In this document: one piece after another, positions 1-8,839 of the stretch
Numbering within the stretch: the first letter of the stretch is position 1
Layout: each line of letters opens with the position of its first letter
Assembly (NCBI GenBank): GCA_025934995.1
Contig: JAICWC010000012.1
Span: 1 to 40,091 of the forward strand
Direction: 5' to 3'
From: Thermoleophilia bacterium
GTDB taxonomy: Bacteria > Actinomycetota > Thermoleophilia > Gaiellales > Gaiellaceae
DNA length: 40,091 nucleotides
Position numbers and translations under genes: made by a program
The notes under the pieces: generated by a model
Seen by the model: only the letters and a program-made list of their open reading frames with translations
Databases searched by the model: none
Told to the model about the DNA's origin: nothing

Positions 1-685
1 CGTTCATCGCGTCGTTCCCCAGGTGGTACGCCTCGGTGCCGATGACGCCGGGGACGATCGCGTTGCACGTGATGCCGTGGCGCGCGCCCTCCATCGCGAG
101 CGTCTTCGTCAGCCCAAGGAGGCCCGCCTTCGTCGTCGAGTAGCTCGCCTGTCCGAAGCCCCCGAGCGTGCCCGCGACGGACGACATGTTGACGATGCGG
201 CCCCAGCCGCGTTCGCGCAGGTGCGGCCAGACGGCCTGCGCGCAGTTGAAGGCCCCGGTCAGGTTGACGCGCAGGTCGCGCTCCCAGAGCTCCGCCGACT
301 GATTGTGGAACTGCCCGACGTGGTCGAGCGTGCCGGCGTTGTTGATCAGGATGTCGACCGACCCGAGCTCGTCGACCGCGCGCGCCACGGCGGCGTCGAC
401 CTCGGCTCGGCTCGTGACGTCGCAGCGGAGGGCGAGCGCGCGCCGGCCCAGCTCGCGGATCTCGGCGACCGTCTCCTCGGTGTGCACCAGACCCTGCCGG
501 CGCGCGGCGGTCGCGAGCGCGCCGTACCGGTCCGTCTCTTCGGAGAGCTCGGACTCGACGAGCAGGTCCGCGACGACGACGTCGGCGCCGGCGCGCGCGA
601 GGGTCAGCGCGTCGGCCCTGCCCAGTCCTCTCGATCCTCCGGTGACGAACGCGACTCGGCCGGAGAGGTCGATCTCAATCGCCAC
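1..685 (-). CDS. SDR family NAD(P)-dependent oxidoreductase (3-oxoacyl-ACP reductase type), 3' end cut by window edge
   Basis: Classical short-chain dehydrogenase that would reduce or oxidise a keto/hydroxy acyl group with NAD(P)H. The GTG start at 685 gives VAIEIDLSGRVAFVTGG; the cofactor loop TGGSRGLG follows. The NNAG strand motif, catalytic Ser in MSSVAGTLGG and the YSTTK catalytic Tyr/Lys are all present, then NAIVPGVIGTEAY. About 228 codons are visible; classical SDRs run about 250, so only a short C-terminus lies outside. The start overlaps the stop of the upstream acyl-CoA dehydrogenase by 11 bp, so the two are probably co-translated and work on the same acyl-CoA/acyl-ACP pathway (inference). 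Substrate cannot be assigned. Confidence 0.9.
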   Translation of the reverse strand, partial: MAIEIDLSGRVAFVTGGSRGLGRADALTLARAGADVVVADLLVESELSEETDRYGALATAARRQGLVHTEETVAEIRELGRRALALRCDVTSRAEVDAAVARAVDELGSVDILINNAGTLDHVGQFHNQSAELWERDLRVNLTGAFNCAQAVWPHLRERGWGRIVNMSSVAGTLGGFGQASYSTTKAGLLGLTKTLAMEGARHGITCNAIVPGVIGTEAYHLGNDAMN

Positions 686-1853
686 GCGGCAAGAATATTT
701 CCTTCGCGATCACGAGCCGCTGGATCTGCGATGTCCCCTCGTAGATCTGGAACAGCTTGGCGTCGCGCATGAGCTTCTCGACCGGGTACTCCTTGATGTA
801 GCCGTACCCGCCGAAGACCTGCACCGCATCCGTCGTCACCTTCATGGCGGTGTCGGCGGCGAAGCGCTTCGCGAAGGACGAGTACAGCGTCGCCTTGCGG
901 CCGTAGCCCTGATCCAGCATCCACGCGGCCTGCCAGCAGAGGAGACGCGCGGCCTCGATCTCCGTCGCCATGTCGGCGATCATGAAGTTGACGCCCTGGT
1001 GCATCGCGATCGGCACGTCGAACGTGACGCGCTGCTTCGCGTACTCGACCGAATGCTCATAGGCCGCCTGCGCGACGCCGACCGCGCCGATCGCGGTTCC
1101 GGGCCGCGTCGCATCGAGCGTCGCCATCGCGATCTTGAAGCCGTCGCCCTCCCGGCCGAGCAAGTTCTCGGCGGGAACCCGCACGTCCTGGAGTGCGAAC
1201 GCCGACGTGTCGGTCGAGCGCTGGCCCATCTTCTCGAGATGCGACTCGATCGTCACGCCCGGGGCGTCCATCGGGACGATGAAGGCCGACATCCCCTTCG
1301 CGCCGCCTTTCGGATCGGTCTTGGCGAAGACGGTCGCCCACGCGGCGTAGCCGGCATTCGTGATGAACGTCTTCGAGCCGTTCAAGACGTACTCGTCGCC
1401 GTCGCGGACGGCAGTCGTCTTCAGCGCGGCGACGTCGGAGCCCGCGCCGGGCTCGGAAAGGCCGAACGACGCGAGGATCGGCTCCTCGATCAGCGGTGAC
1501 AGCCATTTCCGCTTCTGCTCGTCGGAGCCGAAGACGATGACCGGCCCGGAGCCGAGGCCGTTTGCCGAGATCGACGTGCCGATGCCGGAGCAGCCCCAGT
1601 AGAGCTCCTCGCCCACGAGCATGCCGTCGAACGCGGAGAGCCCGGGGCCGCCGTACTCCTCCGGAACGTGGAGGTTCATCAGGCCGAGGTCGTGCGCCTT
1701 GGCGATCACGTCGGCGGGGTGGCGCATGTGCTCGTCGTACTCGCGCTCCTTCGGGCGGATCTCGTTCGCGGCGAACTCCCGCGCGAGCTCCCGCAGCGCC
1801 TTTTGCTCGTCCGCCAGCGCGAAGGAGATGCCTGTCGCTTCGATCGTCGCCAT
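675..1853 (-). CDS. acyl-CoA dehydrogenase (short/medium-chain type)
   Basis: FAD flavoenzyme that introduces an alpha,beta double bond into acyl-CoA in fatty-acid or branched-chain degradation. The product is 392 residues, normal for the family. It shows the N-terminal helical domain (LADEQKALRELAREFA), the FAD/substrate motif GLSEPGAGSD, NGSKTFITNAG, and the C-terminal YGYIKEYPVEKLMRDAK helix followed by IYEGTSQIQ, where E372 is the expected catalytic base. The ATG at 1853 is chosen because the open frame further upstream has no family similarity. A perfect palindrome lies 23 bp upstream of the start. Downstream it overlaps the SDR gene by 11 bp. Confidence 0.93.
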   Translation of the reverse strand: MATIEATGISFALADEQKALRELAREFAANEIRPKEREYDEHMRHPADVIAKAHDLGLMNLHVPEEYGGPGLSAFDGMLVGEELYWGCSGIGTSISANGLGSGPVIVFGSDEQKRKWLSPLIEEPILASFGLSEPGAGSDVAALKTTAVRDGDEYVLNGSKTFITNAGYAAWATVFAKTDPKGGAKGMSAFIVPMDAPGVTIESHLEKMGQRSTDTSAFALQDVRVPAENLLGREGDGFKIAMATLDATRPGTAIGAVGVAQAAYEHSVEYAKQRVTFDVPIAMHQGVNFMIADMATEIEAARLLCWQAAWMLDQGYGRKATLYSSFAKRFAADTAMKVTTDAVQVFGGYGYIKEYPVEKLMRDAKLFQIYEGTSQIQRLVIAKEIFLPRGD

Positions 1854-1875
1854 GTCTCGAAACTCCGGAAGTTGC

Positions 1876-1891
1876 TTGACTGACCAGTCAA
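1876..1891. promoter_or_regulatory. 16-bp palindromic operator candidate between divergent genes
   Basis: TTGACTGACCAGTCAA has two perfect 7-bp arms (TTGACTG / CAGTCAA) around a 2-bp centre. It sits 23 bp upstream of the acyl-CoA dehydrogenase ATG and 22 bp upstream of the amidase start. Size, symmetry and position beside an acyl-CoA dehydrogenase fit a TetR-family operator of fatty-acid genes (family knowledge). The cognate regulator is unknown; a TetR gene lies at 12375-12968, but no copy of the site is seen in front of it. Confidence 0.6.
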
Positions 1892-1912
1892 TCAGCGATT
1901 CTAGCAGGGAAA

Positions 1913-3022
1913 TTGTGCGACGCTGCAGCGATGCTGATCGCGCCCGTGCCGGCCGCGGCCGCCAACTATTCGCACCACCACCGCCCGGCCGCGTCGGTGC
2001 GGATGGTCGTCGTCCACGCGACGGAAGGCTCGTACGACGCGACCGTCTCGTGGTTCCGCAACCCGCGCGCACGCGCAGCGGCCAACTACGTCGTCGGCCG
2101 GGACGGCCGGATCGCGCACATGGTCCCGGACAATGAGGTTGCCTGGCATGCCGGGAACGGCTACGTGAACGCCCACTCGATCGGCGTCGAGAACGAGGGC
2201 TACACGGCAGTGGACGGCACCTTCACCGATGCCGAATACCGGGCGTCCGCTCAACTCGTCGGCTCGCTGCTGCAGCGCTACCGCATCGCCGCCGACCGCA
2301 CGCACGTGATCGGCCACAGTCAGGTCCCCGATCCGTTCCACCGCGGCGAGTTCGGCGGCTGGGCACATCACACCGATCCCGGCGCGTTCTGGGATTGGAC
2401 GCGGTACATGGCGTACGTGCGCGACTATCGCGCAGGCCGCACGCCGCCGCCGCGGCCGATCGACGTGACGATTCCCGACCTCGAGCTCGGGCAGACGGTG
2501 ACCGGACTGGTGGCGTGGAACGCCGTCGCGACGGGCGAAGCGGTCGACCACGTGGACTTCATCGTCGACGGGGTCGTCCGCGCAAGCGTCACGAGCGAGC
2601 CGTACACGTGGGCGTGGGACACGTCGCTCGAGAAGAAAGGCCGCCACATCCTGACCGTCCGCGCCGTCGGCATCGACGGGCGAAGCGCAATCGCGACGGT
2701 CGTCGTCGAGTCGAACACGCCGCCTCCGGCGGCGCCGGGCGTCTCGCTCCCGCCCGAGCTGCCGCCGTTCGTCGGAACGGTCGCGCTGACCCCGAACCTG
2801 GACGGGCGCGTCGTCCGGGTCGAGCTGTGGATCGACGGCGCCGTCGCACAGACGGTCGACGCGGCGCCCTGGACGCTCACGTGGGACACGAGCACGGTCA
2901 CGCCGGGCGAGCACACGCTCGCGATTCGCGCCGTCGGGCCCACGGGCAAGGCGGGCGCGGCGGTCACGCTCGTGCAGGTTCAGGCTCCGCCGTCGCCCGT
3001 GCCAGCGCCGCGGCGGCGATGA
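1913..3022 (+). CDS. N-acetylmuramoyl-L-alanine amidase (Amidase_2) with two Ig-like C-terminal domains
   Basis: Predicted zinc amidase cleaving the MurNAc-L-Ala bond of peptidoglycan. Zinc ligands by analogy with AmpD are H35 (VVHATEG), H135 (IGHSQVPD) and D155 (HHTDPG); E94 in GVENEG matches the second-shell Glu. After residue about 178 come two similar Ig-like beta modules, each with a V-x-F/L-x-(V/I)-D-G strand and a W-x-W-D-T-S motif (about 180-265 and 270-355), which probably bind wall or extend the enzyme. A TTG start at 1913 has an AGGGA 3-7 nt upstream; ATG at 1931 is an alternative. An in-frame TGA at 1877 prevents extension, so the N-terminus has only a very short, weak export signal. 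The 3' end overlaps the convergent EamA gene by 59 bp. Confidence 0.85.
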   Translation: MCDAAAMLIAPVPAAAANYSHHHRPAASVRMVVVHATEGSYDATVSWFRNPRARAAANYVVGRDGRIAHMVPDNEVAWHAGNGYVNAHSIGVENEGYTAVDGTFTDAEYRASAQLVGSLLQRYRIAADRTHVIGHSQVPDPFHRGEFGGWAHHTDPGAFWDWTRYMAYVRDYRAGRTPPPRPIDVTIPDLELGQTVTGLVAWNAVATGEAVDHVDFIVDGVVRASVTSEPYTWAWDTSLEKKGRHILTVRAVGIDGRSAIATVVVESNTPPPAAPGVSLPPELPPFVGTVALTPNLDGRVVRVELWIDGAVAQTVDAAPWTLTWDTSTVTPGEHTLAIRAVGPTGKAGAAVTLVQVQAPPSPVPAPRRR

Positions 3023-3758
3023 GCACCAGCGCGAACGCGGCGAGCCGCATCGCGCCTCCCGAGCCCTCCGCGAAGAGCAGCATGCCGCCGGCGATCGGGA
3101 GCGCGTTGGTCCAGAGGACCGCGACTCCTGCCGTCGCGAGCCGGCGGCCACGCTGCAGGGCGAGCTGGAACGCCACGAACGCGAGGCCGTGACATGCGAG
3201 CAGCGCTGGCACGAACCAGAGGCGGACGCCGCCGACGACCGCGATCTTCGTGCCGACGTCGCCCGCGGCATAGAGAATCCCCGCCGCCGTGCCGAGACCT
3301 GCACCGCCGGGCAGCGCAGCGGCGGCCGCCCCGGCGGCGACGATCGATCCGCCGATCCAGAGCGCGACGGCGAGCAACGAGCCGCGGCTGGATGCCGTGT
3401 GCGAGCCGAGCGACAGCCCGAGCAGAAGCAGGCCGGCGAGCGCGAGCGCGACGCCGAGCCGCTCGTGTGCCGCCAGGCGCCCACCACCGACCGCGAGCAC
3501 GACGATCCCGCCCGCTGCCGCTGCCTGGACCACCGAGAGCGGTGCGATGCGAAGCGCGACGACGTAGAACACCCAGCCGCCGATGCCGCCGGCAAAGCCG
3601 ACGACCCAGCGGCGGTTGCGAAAGAGGGAAAGCAGCGATCGCACGGGATGGCGCACCGCCAACGGCGGCAACGACGACGCCGCGTCGTGTTGGAGCGCAT
3701 AGCCGCGGTTGATCGCGACCGTCGACGCGATCGCGAGCAGCAGCCCGAGGGCGATCAC
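2964..3758 (-). CDS. EamA/DMT-superfamily membrane transporter
   Basis: 264-residue integral membrane protein with about nine to ten hydrophobic helices, consistent with the drug/metabolite transporter fold (two five-helix halves), for example VIALGLLLAIASTVAI at the N-terminus, a central LALAGLLLLGLSLG and a final AFALVLIAAAALARA. Direction and substrate cannot be told. The GTG start at 3758 overlaps the TGA stop of the MprF-like gene in a 4-bp GTGA, so it is translationally coupled to that gene and may serve the same envelope function (inference). Convergent overlap with the amidase 3' end. Confidence 0.82.
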   Translation of the reverse strand: MIALGLLLAIASTVAINRGYALQHDAASSLPPLAVRHPVRSLLSLFRNRRWVVGFAGGIGGWVFYVVALRIAPLSVVQAAAAGGIVVLAVGGGRLAAHERLGVALALAGLLLLGLSLGSHTASSRGSLLAVALWIGGSIVAAGAAAAALPGGAGLGTAAGILYAAGDVGTKIAVVGGVRLWFVPALLACHGLAFVAFQLALQRGRRLATAGVAVLWTNALPIAGGMLLFAEGSGGAMRLAAFALVLIAAAALARATAEPEPARA

Positions 3759-5821
3759 TGGAACGGAAGATACGACTCGGCAGCGAGCGCAGCCACGCCC
3801 ACGCGAGGCAGATCGCGCAGGCGCTCGATGACGACGAAGCGCGGCTGCCACTCCGGGAAGAACTTCCGGTTGAACTGCAGCAGGTTGTCGAGCTGGAACC
3901 ACCCCTTCAAGCGCTGCAGCACGCCGCGGACGATGCGCTCGCTGAAGGCGAGGTCGGCGCGCTCGAACAGCTGCGCGAACGGCGCGAAGTTCAACGAAAC
4001 CCGCGCAAAGCCGTTCGCGCGAGCCCAGTCGACCGTCTCGCAGATCAGCCACTCCGTGAACCCGTTCGGAACGAGCCTGCGTCGCGGCATCGAGGAGAGC
4101 GAGAGCGCCGAACCGGGACGCGAGACGGCGAAGTGGAGGAAGCCCGCCGGTCGCATTTCGTCGTCGAACCCGACGATGAACAGCGAGTCGTCGTCGCCGA
4201 GCCGGAAAAGCGTGTCGAGCGCCATCACGAAGCCGCGCTCGGGCTTCTCCCCGCGCCACTCCGCAGCGATCGCTTCGAGCTCGTTGCGGAGCCGGCTGTC
4301 GAGCTCGCTGGGGCGCAGCACGCGCACCGTGTAGCCGGCCTTCTCGAGCCGGTGCGTGGACTGCCGAACCTTGCGAATCGCACGACCGTCGAGCGAGAAC
4401 GACGCCGTCGCGACGACGGCCTCGTCGCCGTGATAGAGCGCGCGCAGTCCGAGCTGACGGTAGTCGTCGATGCACTCACGGCATGCACCGAGGATCGCAA
4501 CGCGCCAGCCGCGCTCATGCGCGAAATCGAGAAATCGCCTCGTCAGGTCTCGTCGCAGCTCCGCCGGGCCGATCGGATCGCCCGCGACGAGCGCGACGCC
4601 GCCGACGACGCGATACGCCAGGAACGCAGCGCCGTCGTCGGAGAAAAAGTACGACTTGTCCGCGCGAAGCGCGAACGGCGCGAGCGTGTCGGCGCCCCAC
4701 GTCGCAACGAGCCTGTGCGCGAGTGAATGCTCGTGCGCCTCCCGATGCTGACGGTACCGCCACGGCGCCGTCCACTCCGCGAGCACGAGCGCGACCGACC
4801 CCCAGGCGAGCAGGAAGGCGGAGATCGGGAACCAGTCCGCGACGGGGTCGCTCAGGTGCGCGGCGCCGCGGAAGCTCAAGCCGGCGATCGCACGACCCGT
4901 CACGTCGAGCGCGAAGCCCAGCGTGTACGACTGATCCGCCATGAGCCGGTTGAGCCAGAGCGTGACGACGCCGTAGAGCACGACTCCGGCTGCGGCGACG
5001 ACGGCATGCACCAGAACGCGCGGCCGGGAGGCCGGGTCGCCCGGCGCACGAAAATCTGCGCGGCGCGCGAGGAGCGACACGACCGCGATGCCGGTGACGA
5101 CTGCGCCTTCGTCGAACCGCCGCCCGACGTGGAGCACGAGCAGCACCGCAAGAAGGCCGATCGCGACCTGCCACGCGCGGCGGCTGCCGCGCGCGAGCGC
5201 CCGCGCCGAGACGAGCAGGGCAGCCGCGATCGGAACGACGAGCGCTTTCGAGACTCCGTGCACATGCGCCGGATCGAACGCGGCGACGAGCGACTGCCGG
5301 TGTTCCGGCAGCATCGCGTCGAAGATCGCAAGCGCGGCCACGCCGCCGACGAGCCACGAGAGCACCGACCGCGCGCGTGTCCGCGCCGAGACGCGTGAGT
5401 GCCCGAGCAACGCGCCGAGGACGCCGGCGAGCACGGCCGGCACGATCACGGCCTGTTCCGAAGCCGCAGCGTGGAACGCGCTGTGCGCCGAGATCTGGCG
5501 AACGACGAGGATCGAGACCCCGTTCAACGAGTAGAGCCAGCCGCCGACCGCGAAGCCGAGCAGGAGCCCGGCGACGAGCGCGTCGGCGCGCGCCCAGCGC
5601 GCGAGCCGGGCGAGCAGCGCGCCCGCGACGATCCAGACCCCGACGTAGAGGACGAGCGGGACGCCCGCTCGATGTGGAAGCTCGTCCAGCGCGAGCGCGT
5701 CGCGAACGCCCGGGCCCGGCAGCTTCAGGTGGCGGTGGACGACGTACAGCCAACCGCTCGTCCCGACGATCGTCGCTCCTCCGAGCACGGTCGCGGTCAG
5801 CGTGCGCGCCGCACTACGCAC
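3755..5821 (-). CDS. MprF-like membrane protein: multi-TM domain plus DUF2156 aminoacyl-lipid synthase domain
   Basis: 688 residues. The N-terminal half (about 1-345) has many hydrophobic segments typical of an MprF flippase-like domain. The C-terminal half (about 365-685) is a DUF2156 / GNAT-fold region with hallmarks such as YFFSDDGAAFLAYRV, VALVAGDPIGP, RKVRQSTHRLEKAGY and LLQFNRKFFPEWQPRF. In MprF/LPG synthase this domain moves an amino acid (often Lys or Ala) from aminoacyl-tRNA to phosphatidylglycerol, changing surface charge and resistance to cationic peptides. The amino acid used cannot be read from sequence. GTG start at 5821 overlaps the upstream esterase stop by 8 bp; GTGA overlap with the downstream EamA gene. 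Confidence 0.85.
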   Translation of the reverse strand: MRSAARTLTATVLGGATIVGTSGWLYVVHRHLKLPGPGVRDALALDELPHRAGVPLVLYVGVWIVAGALLARLARWARADALVAGLLLGFAVGGWLYSLNGVSILVVRQISAHSAFHAAASEQAVIVPAVLAGVLGALLGHSRVSARTRARSVLSWLVGGVAALAIFDAMLPEHRQSLVAAFDPAHVHGVSKALVVPIAAALLVSARALARGSRRAWQVAIGLLAVLLVLHVGRRFDEGAVVTGIAVVSLLARRADFRAPGDPASRPRVLVHAVVAAAGVVLYGVVTLWLNRLMADQSYTLGFALDVTGRAIAGLSFRGAAHLSDPVADWFPISAFLLAWGSVALVLAEWTAPWRYRQHREAHEHSLAHRLVATWGADTLAPFALRADKSYFFSDDGAAFLAYRVVGGVALVAGDPIGPAELRRDLTRRFLDFAHERGWRVAILGACRECIDDYRQLGLRALYHGDEAVVATASFSLDGRAIRKVRQSTHRLEKAGYTVRVLRPSELDSRLRNELEAIAAEWRGEKPERGFVMALDTLFRLGDDDSLFIVGFDDEMRPAGFLHFAVSRPGSALSLSSMPRRRLVPNGFTEWLICETVDWARANGFARVSLNFAPFAQLFERADLAFSERIVRGVLQRLKGWFQLDNLLQFNRKFFPEWQPRFVVIERLRDLPRVGVAALAAESYLPFQ

Positions 5822-6746
5822 GGAGCTTCTCCGCAGCAGTCTCGTACGCGGCAGCCGCGTTCTTCCGCCACAACGCCCAGTTGTGCCCGCCGAAGCTGGC
5901 GAAGAAATGGTTGCGAACCCGCAGCTTCGTCAGCTCGCGTGCGAACCTGCGGTTCTGCGCGCGAAAGTGATCCTCCGTCCCGGAGTAGAACCAGAAGTAC
6001 GTGCCGAGCCTGCGGAGCGTCGGCGCGACGCGCGGCAGCCGCAGCGCCGGGTCGTTACGCGAGAGCAGCTGCAGCTTCGCGCCGAAGATGCTGCGCAGCG
6101 GATCCGGCTTCGCGTAGCCCGACCAGCTCTCGACGACCGAGAACTCGTCCGGGTGCTGCAGCGCGAGATTGATCGCGCCGTATCCGCCTTCCGAGAGCCC
6201 CGCGATGCCGCGCGCGGCGCGTGTCGGAGCGGCGCGGTAGTGCGTGTCCACGTAGCGCACGAGGTCACGCGTCACGAAGGTCCCCCAGCCGTTGCCGGGC
6301 GTCGCTCCATCCGCCCACTCCTTGTCGCTGTACGTTCCCGTCGAGCCGAACGGCATGACGAGGATCAGCGGTTGCGCACGATGCCGCGCGGTCAGCGCGT
6401 CCTCGAGCACACCGAGCTGCACCGTAGTGATGAACGCGAGGGGGCGCCCGGGGAAGCCGTGCAGGAGGTAGAGCACCGGATACCGCCGCTGCGGCTGCGA
6501 CGAATAGCCCGGCGGCAGGTACACGTACGTCTCCTGGCTGCGGCCGCCGAGCGCGGGGCTACGGACGAACACCTTCTCGAGCGTGCCGGGGTGCTTGACG
6601 AACGCGGCCTCCCGCGGGGGCGCGAAGCCGCGGTACATGAGGAAGTTGTCGACATAACCGCGTACGCCGAAGAGGCCGACGGCGAGGAACGCGGCGAGCG
6701 CCGCACCCACGCCCGCTCCCAGGACGTTGGAACGACGGAGTGTCAC
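5814..6746 (-). CDS. membrane-anchored esterase, alpha/beta hydrolase (putative esterase / antigen 85 fold)
   Basis: 310-residue alpha/beta hydrolase of the esterase D/antigen-85 type. One N-terminal hydrophobic segment (about 9-28) acts as signal anchor. The oxyanion region is LYLLHGFPG, the nucleophile is S185 in GLSEGGYG, and D259 (SGTEDHF) and H288 (GGHNW) complete the triad. Starts with GTG at 6746 and overlaps the MprF-like gene by 8 bp. A related esterase is encoded divergently at 6780, with only 33 bp between the two starts, which points to an ancient duplication or inversion. Likely acts outside the membrane on an ester substrate that is not predictable. Confidence 0.87.
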   Translation of the reverse strand: MTLRRSNVLGAGVGAALAAFLAVGLFGVRGYVDNFLMYRGFAPPREAAFVKHPGTLEKVFVRSPALGGRSQETYVYLPPGYSSQPQRRYPVLYLLHGFPGRPLAFITTVQLGVLEDALTARHRAQPLILVMPFGSTGTYSDKEWADGATPGNGWGTFVTRDLVRYVDTHYRAAPTRAARGIAGLSEGGYGAINLALQHPDEFSVVESWSGYAKPDPLRSIFGAKLQLLSRNDPALRLPRVAPTLRRLGTYFWFYSGTEDHFRAQNRRFARELTKLRVRNHFFASFGGHNWALWRKNAAAAYETAAEKLRA

Positions 6747-6779
6747 GGTGCGAGGCTACGGTGACGGTCTAAGGCGAGG

Positions 6780-7622
6780 ATGAGTTTTCACAGGCGATTC
6801 ACCGTTCTTCTGCTCGTCGGGGCCGTCGCCGCAGCAATCGCCGCCGTGAGCATCGCGCACCGCTCGTCACGTAAGGACGACCGGGTCGTCTGGACGCACG
6901 TCGGTTCCCTCGGCTACGAGGTTTATCTCCCGAACGGGTACGACACGAGCGGCCTGCGGTATCCGGTCGTCTACTTCCTGCACGGGCTCCCCGCGGGGTC
7001 GAAGTCCTTCGAGTTGTTCGGCTGGCTCGACCGCGCCATCGACCACACGGCGAAACCGGCGATTCTCGTCGTCCCGCAGGCGGCGACCGGCAGCAACACC
7101 GACCCCGAGTATCTGGGGCGCTGGGAGACGGCGATCGCAGGCGACGTCCCGCGCGCGGTCGACGCGCACTACCGCACGATCGCAGCTCGCTCGGGACGCG
7201 CGATCATCGGCGTCTCGGCGGGCGGCTACGGGGCGATGCACCTCGCACTCGCTCACCTCTCCGAGTTCGGCGCGGTCGAGTCGTGGAGCGGCTACTTCCA
7301 CCCGACGGATCCGACGGGTGCGTATCCCCTGGATCTCGGCTCACCGGCGAAGAACGCGGCCGCGAACGTGCACAGGCAGTTCATGAAGATCGAGGCGCGC
7401 CTCGACACGCTGCCGCTCTACATCGCGTTCTACATCGGGCGGCAGGATCCGACCGGGAGCTTCGTCGCGGAGAACGAGCAGCTGAACCAGGAGCTCTCCG
7501 CCGCCGGCGTCGCCCATGTCTTCCGGCTCTACCAGGGCGGCCACCAGCAGTCGCTCTGGTCGGCCGAAGCGACCGAGTGGCTGAACCTCGCGCTGAACCA
7601 CCTCGACCCGGCGTCGCCGTAG
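6780..7622 (+). CDS. membrane-anchored or secreted esterase, alpha/beta hydrolase (putative esterase family)
   Basis: 280 residues with an N-terminal hydrophobic signal/anchor (about 8-25, VLLLVGAVAAAIAAVS). The fold markers are VYFLHGLPAG, nucleophile S146 in GVSAGGYGA, D223 in IGRQDPTG and H255 in QGGHQQSLW. It shares the ESWSGY and GGYGA blocks with the divergent esterase at 5814-6746, so they are paralogs. ATG start at 6780. The stop is about 30 bp before the next gene, gcdH, on the same strand. Substrate unknown. Confidence 0.87.
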   Translation: MSFHRRFTVLLLVGAVAAAIAAVSIAHRSSRKDDRVVWTHVGSLGYEVYLPNGYDTSGLRYPVVYFLHGLPAGSKSFELFGWLDRAIDHTAKPAILVVPQAATGSNTDPEYLGRWETAIAGDVPRAVDAHYRTIAARSGRAIIGVSAGGYGAMHLALAHLSEFGAVESWSGYFHPTDPTGAYPLDLGSPAKNAAANVHRQFMKIEARLDTLPLYIAFYIGRQDPTGSFVAENEQLNQELSAAGVAHVFRLYQGGHQQSLWSAEATEWLNLALNHLDPASP

Positions 7623-7651
7623 GCGGCACGAGCGCGGTAGCCTTGTCCGCG

Positions 7652-8839
7652 GTGGCGACAACCGCGAAGCCCACGTCGCTCGACCCGCGCGATTTCCTGG
7701 CGATCGACGCCCTCCTCGACGAGGAGGAACGCGCGATCCGCGACACGGTCCGCGCATTCGTTCGCGAACGGATCCTTCCCGAGGTGGGCGAGTGGTTCGA
7801 GCAGGGGATCCTTCCGCTCGAGCTCGTGCAGGAGATCGGCAAGCTCGGGCTCTTCGGCATGCACCTGGACGGCTACGGGCTACCGGGTGCAAGCGCGGTC
7901 GCGTACGGACTGACGTGCATGGAGCTCGAGGCGGGCGACTCCGGCCTGCGTTCGCTCGTGTCCGTGCAGGGCTCGCTCGCGATGTTCTCGATCTGGAAGT
8001 GGGGCTCGGAGGAGCAGAAGCAGAAGTGGCTGCCGCGAATGCACACCGGCGAGGCCGTCGGCTGCTTCGGCCTGACCGAGCCGGATGCGGGCAGCGATCC
8101 CGGTTCGATGCGCACGACCGCGAAGCGCGACGGCTCGGACTGGATCCTGAACGGGTCGAAGATGTGGATCACGAACGGCACCGTCGCCGACGTCGCGACC
8201 GTGTGGGCGCGCACGGAGGACGGATCGATCAACGGCTTCCTCGTCGAGCGCGGCACGCCCGGCTTCGAAGCGCCGGAGATGCATCACAAGCTGTCGCTGC
8301 GCGCCTCGGTCACGTCGGAGCTCGTGCTGCACGACGTCCGCGTGCCGGAGGAGAACCGCTTCCCCGAGATCAACTCTCTGCGCGGCCCGCTGTCGTGCCT
8401 GAACGAGGCGCGCTACGGGATCGTGTGGGGCGCCGTCGGCGCGGGGCGCGCGTGTCTCGAGTCGGCGCTCGACTACGCGAAGGAGCGCATCGTCTTCGGC
8501 AAGCCCATCGCCGGGTACCAGCTGACGCAGCAGAAGCTCGCGGAGATGGCGCTCGAAGTGAACCGCGGCACCCTCGTCGCGCTGCATCTCGGCCGCATGA
8601 AGGACGAGGGGACGCTTCTCCCCCAGCATGTGTCGATGGGGAAGATGGGGAACGTGCGCGGTGCGCTCGAGGTCGCGCGCGTCGCGCGCACGATCCTCGG
8701 CGGCAACGGGATCACACTCGAGTACCCGGTGATCCGCCATGCGAACAACCTCGAGAGCGTCCTGACGTACGAGGGGACACACGAGGTGCACACGCTCGTC
8801 GTCGGTCAGGCTCTGACCGGCGAGAACGCGTTCCGCTAG
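7652..8839 (+). CDS. gcdH: glutaryl-CoA dehydrogenase-type acyl-CoA dehydrogenase
   Basis: 395-residue acyl-CoA dehydrogenase whose sequence follows the glutaryl-CoA dehydrogenase subgroup: CMELEAGDSGLRS, VSVQGSLAMFSI, GCFGLTEPDAGSDPGSM, NEARYGIVWGAVGAG, LGGNGI and the terminal TYEGTHEVHTLVVG with catalytic base E374. This enzyme oxidises and decarboxylates glutaryl-CoA to crotonyl-CoA in lysine/tryptophan and aromatic degradation. Start chosen at GTG 7652; TTG at 7643 is possible. Its stop codon shares a 4-bp CTAG with the stop of the convergent cupin gene. The role of glutaryl-CoA rather than another short acyl-CoA is inferred from motif similarity only. Confidence 0.88.
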   Translation: MATTAKPTSLDPRDFLAIDALLDEEERAIRDTVRAFVRERILPEVGEWFEQGILPLELVQEIGKLGLFGMHLDGYGLPGASAVAYGLTCMELEAGDSGLRSLVSVQGSLAMFSIWKWGSEEQKQKWLPRMHTGEAVGCFGLTEPDAGSDPGSMRTTAKRDGSDWILNGSKMWITNGTVADVATVWARTEDGSINGFLVERGTPGFEAPEMHHKLSLRASVTSELVLHDVRVPEENRFPEINSLRGPLSCLNEARYGIVWGAVGAGRACLESALDYAKERIVFGKPIAGYQLTQQKLAEMALEVNRGTLVALHLGRMKDEGTLLPQHVSMGKMGNVRGALEVARVARTILGGNGITLEYPVIRHANNLESVLTYEGTHEVHTLVVGQALTGENAFR

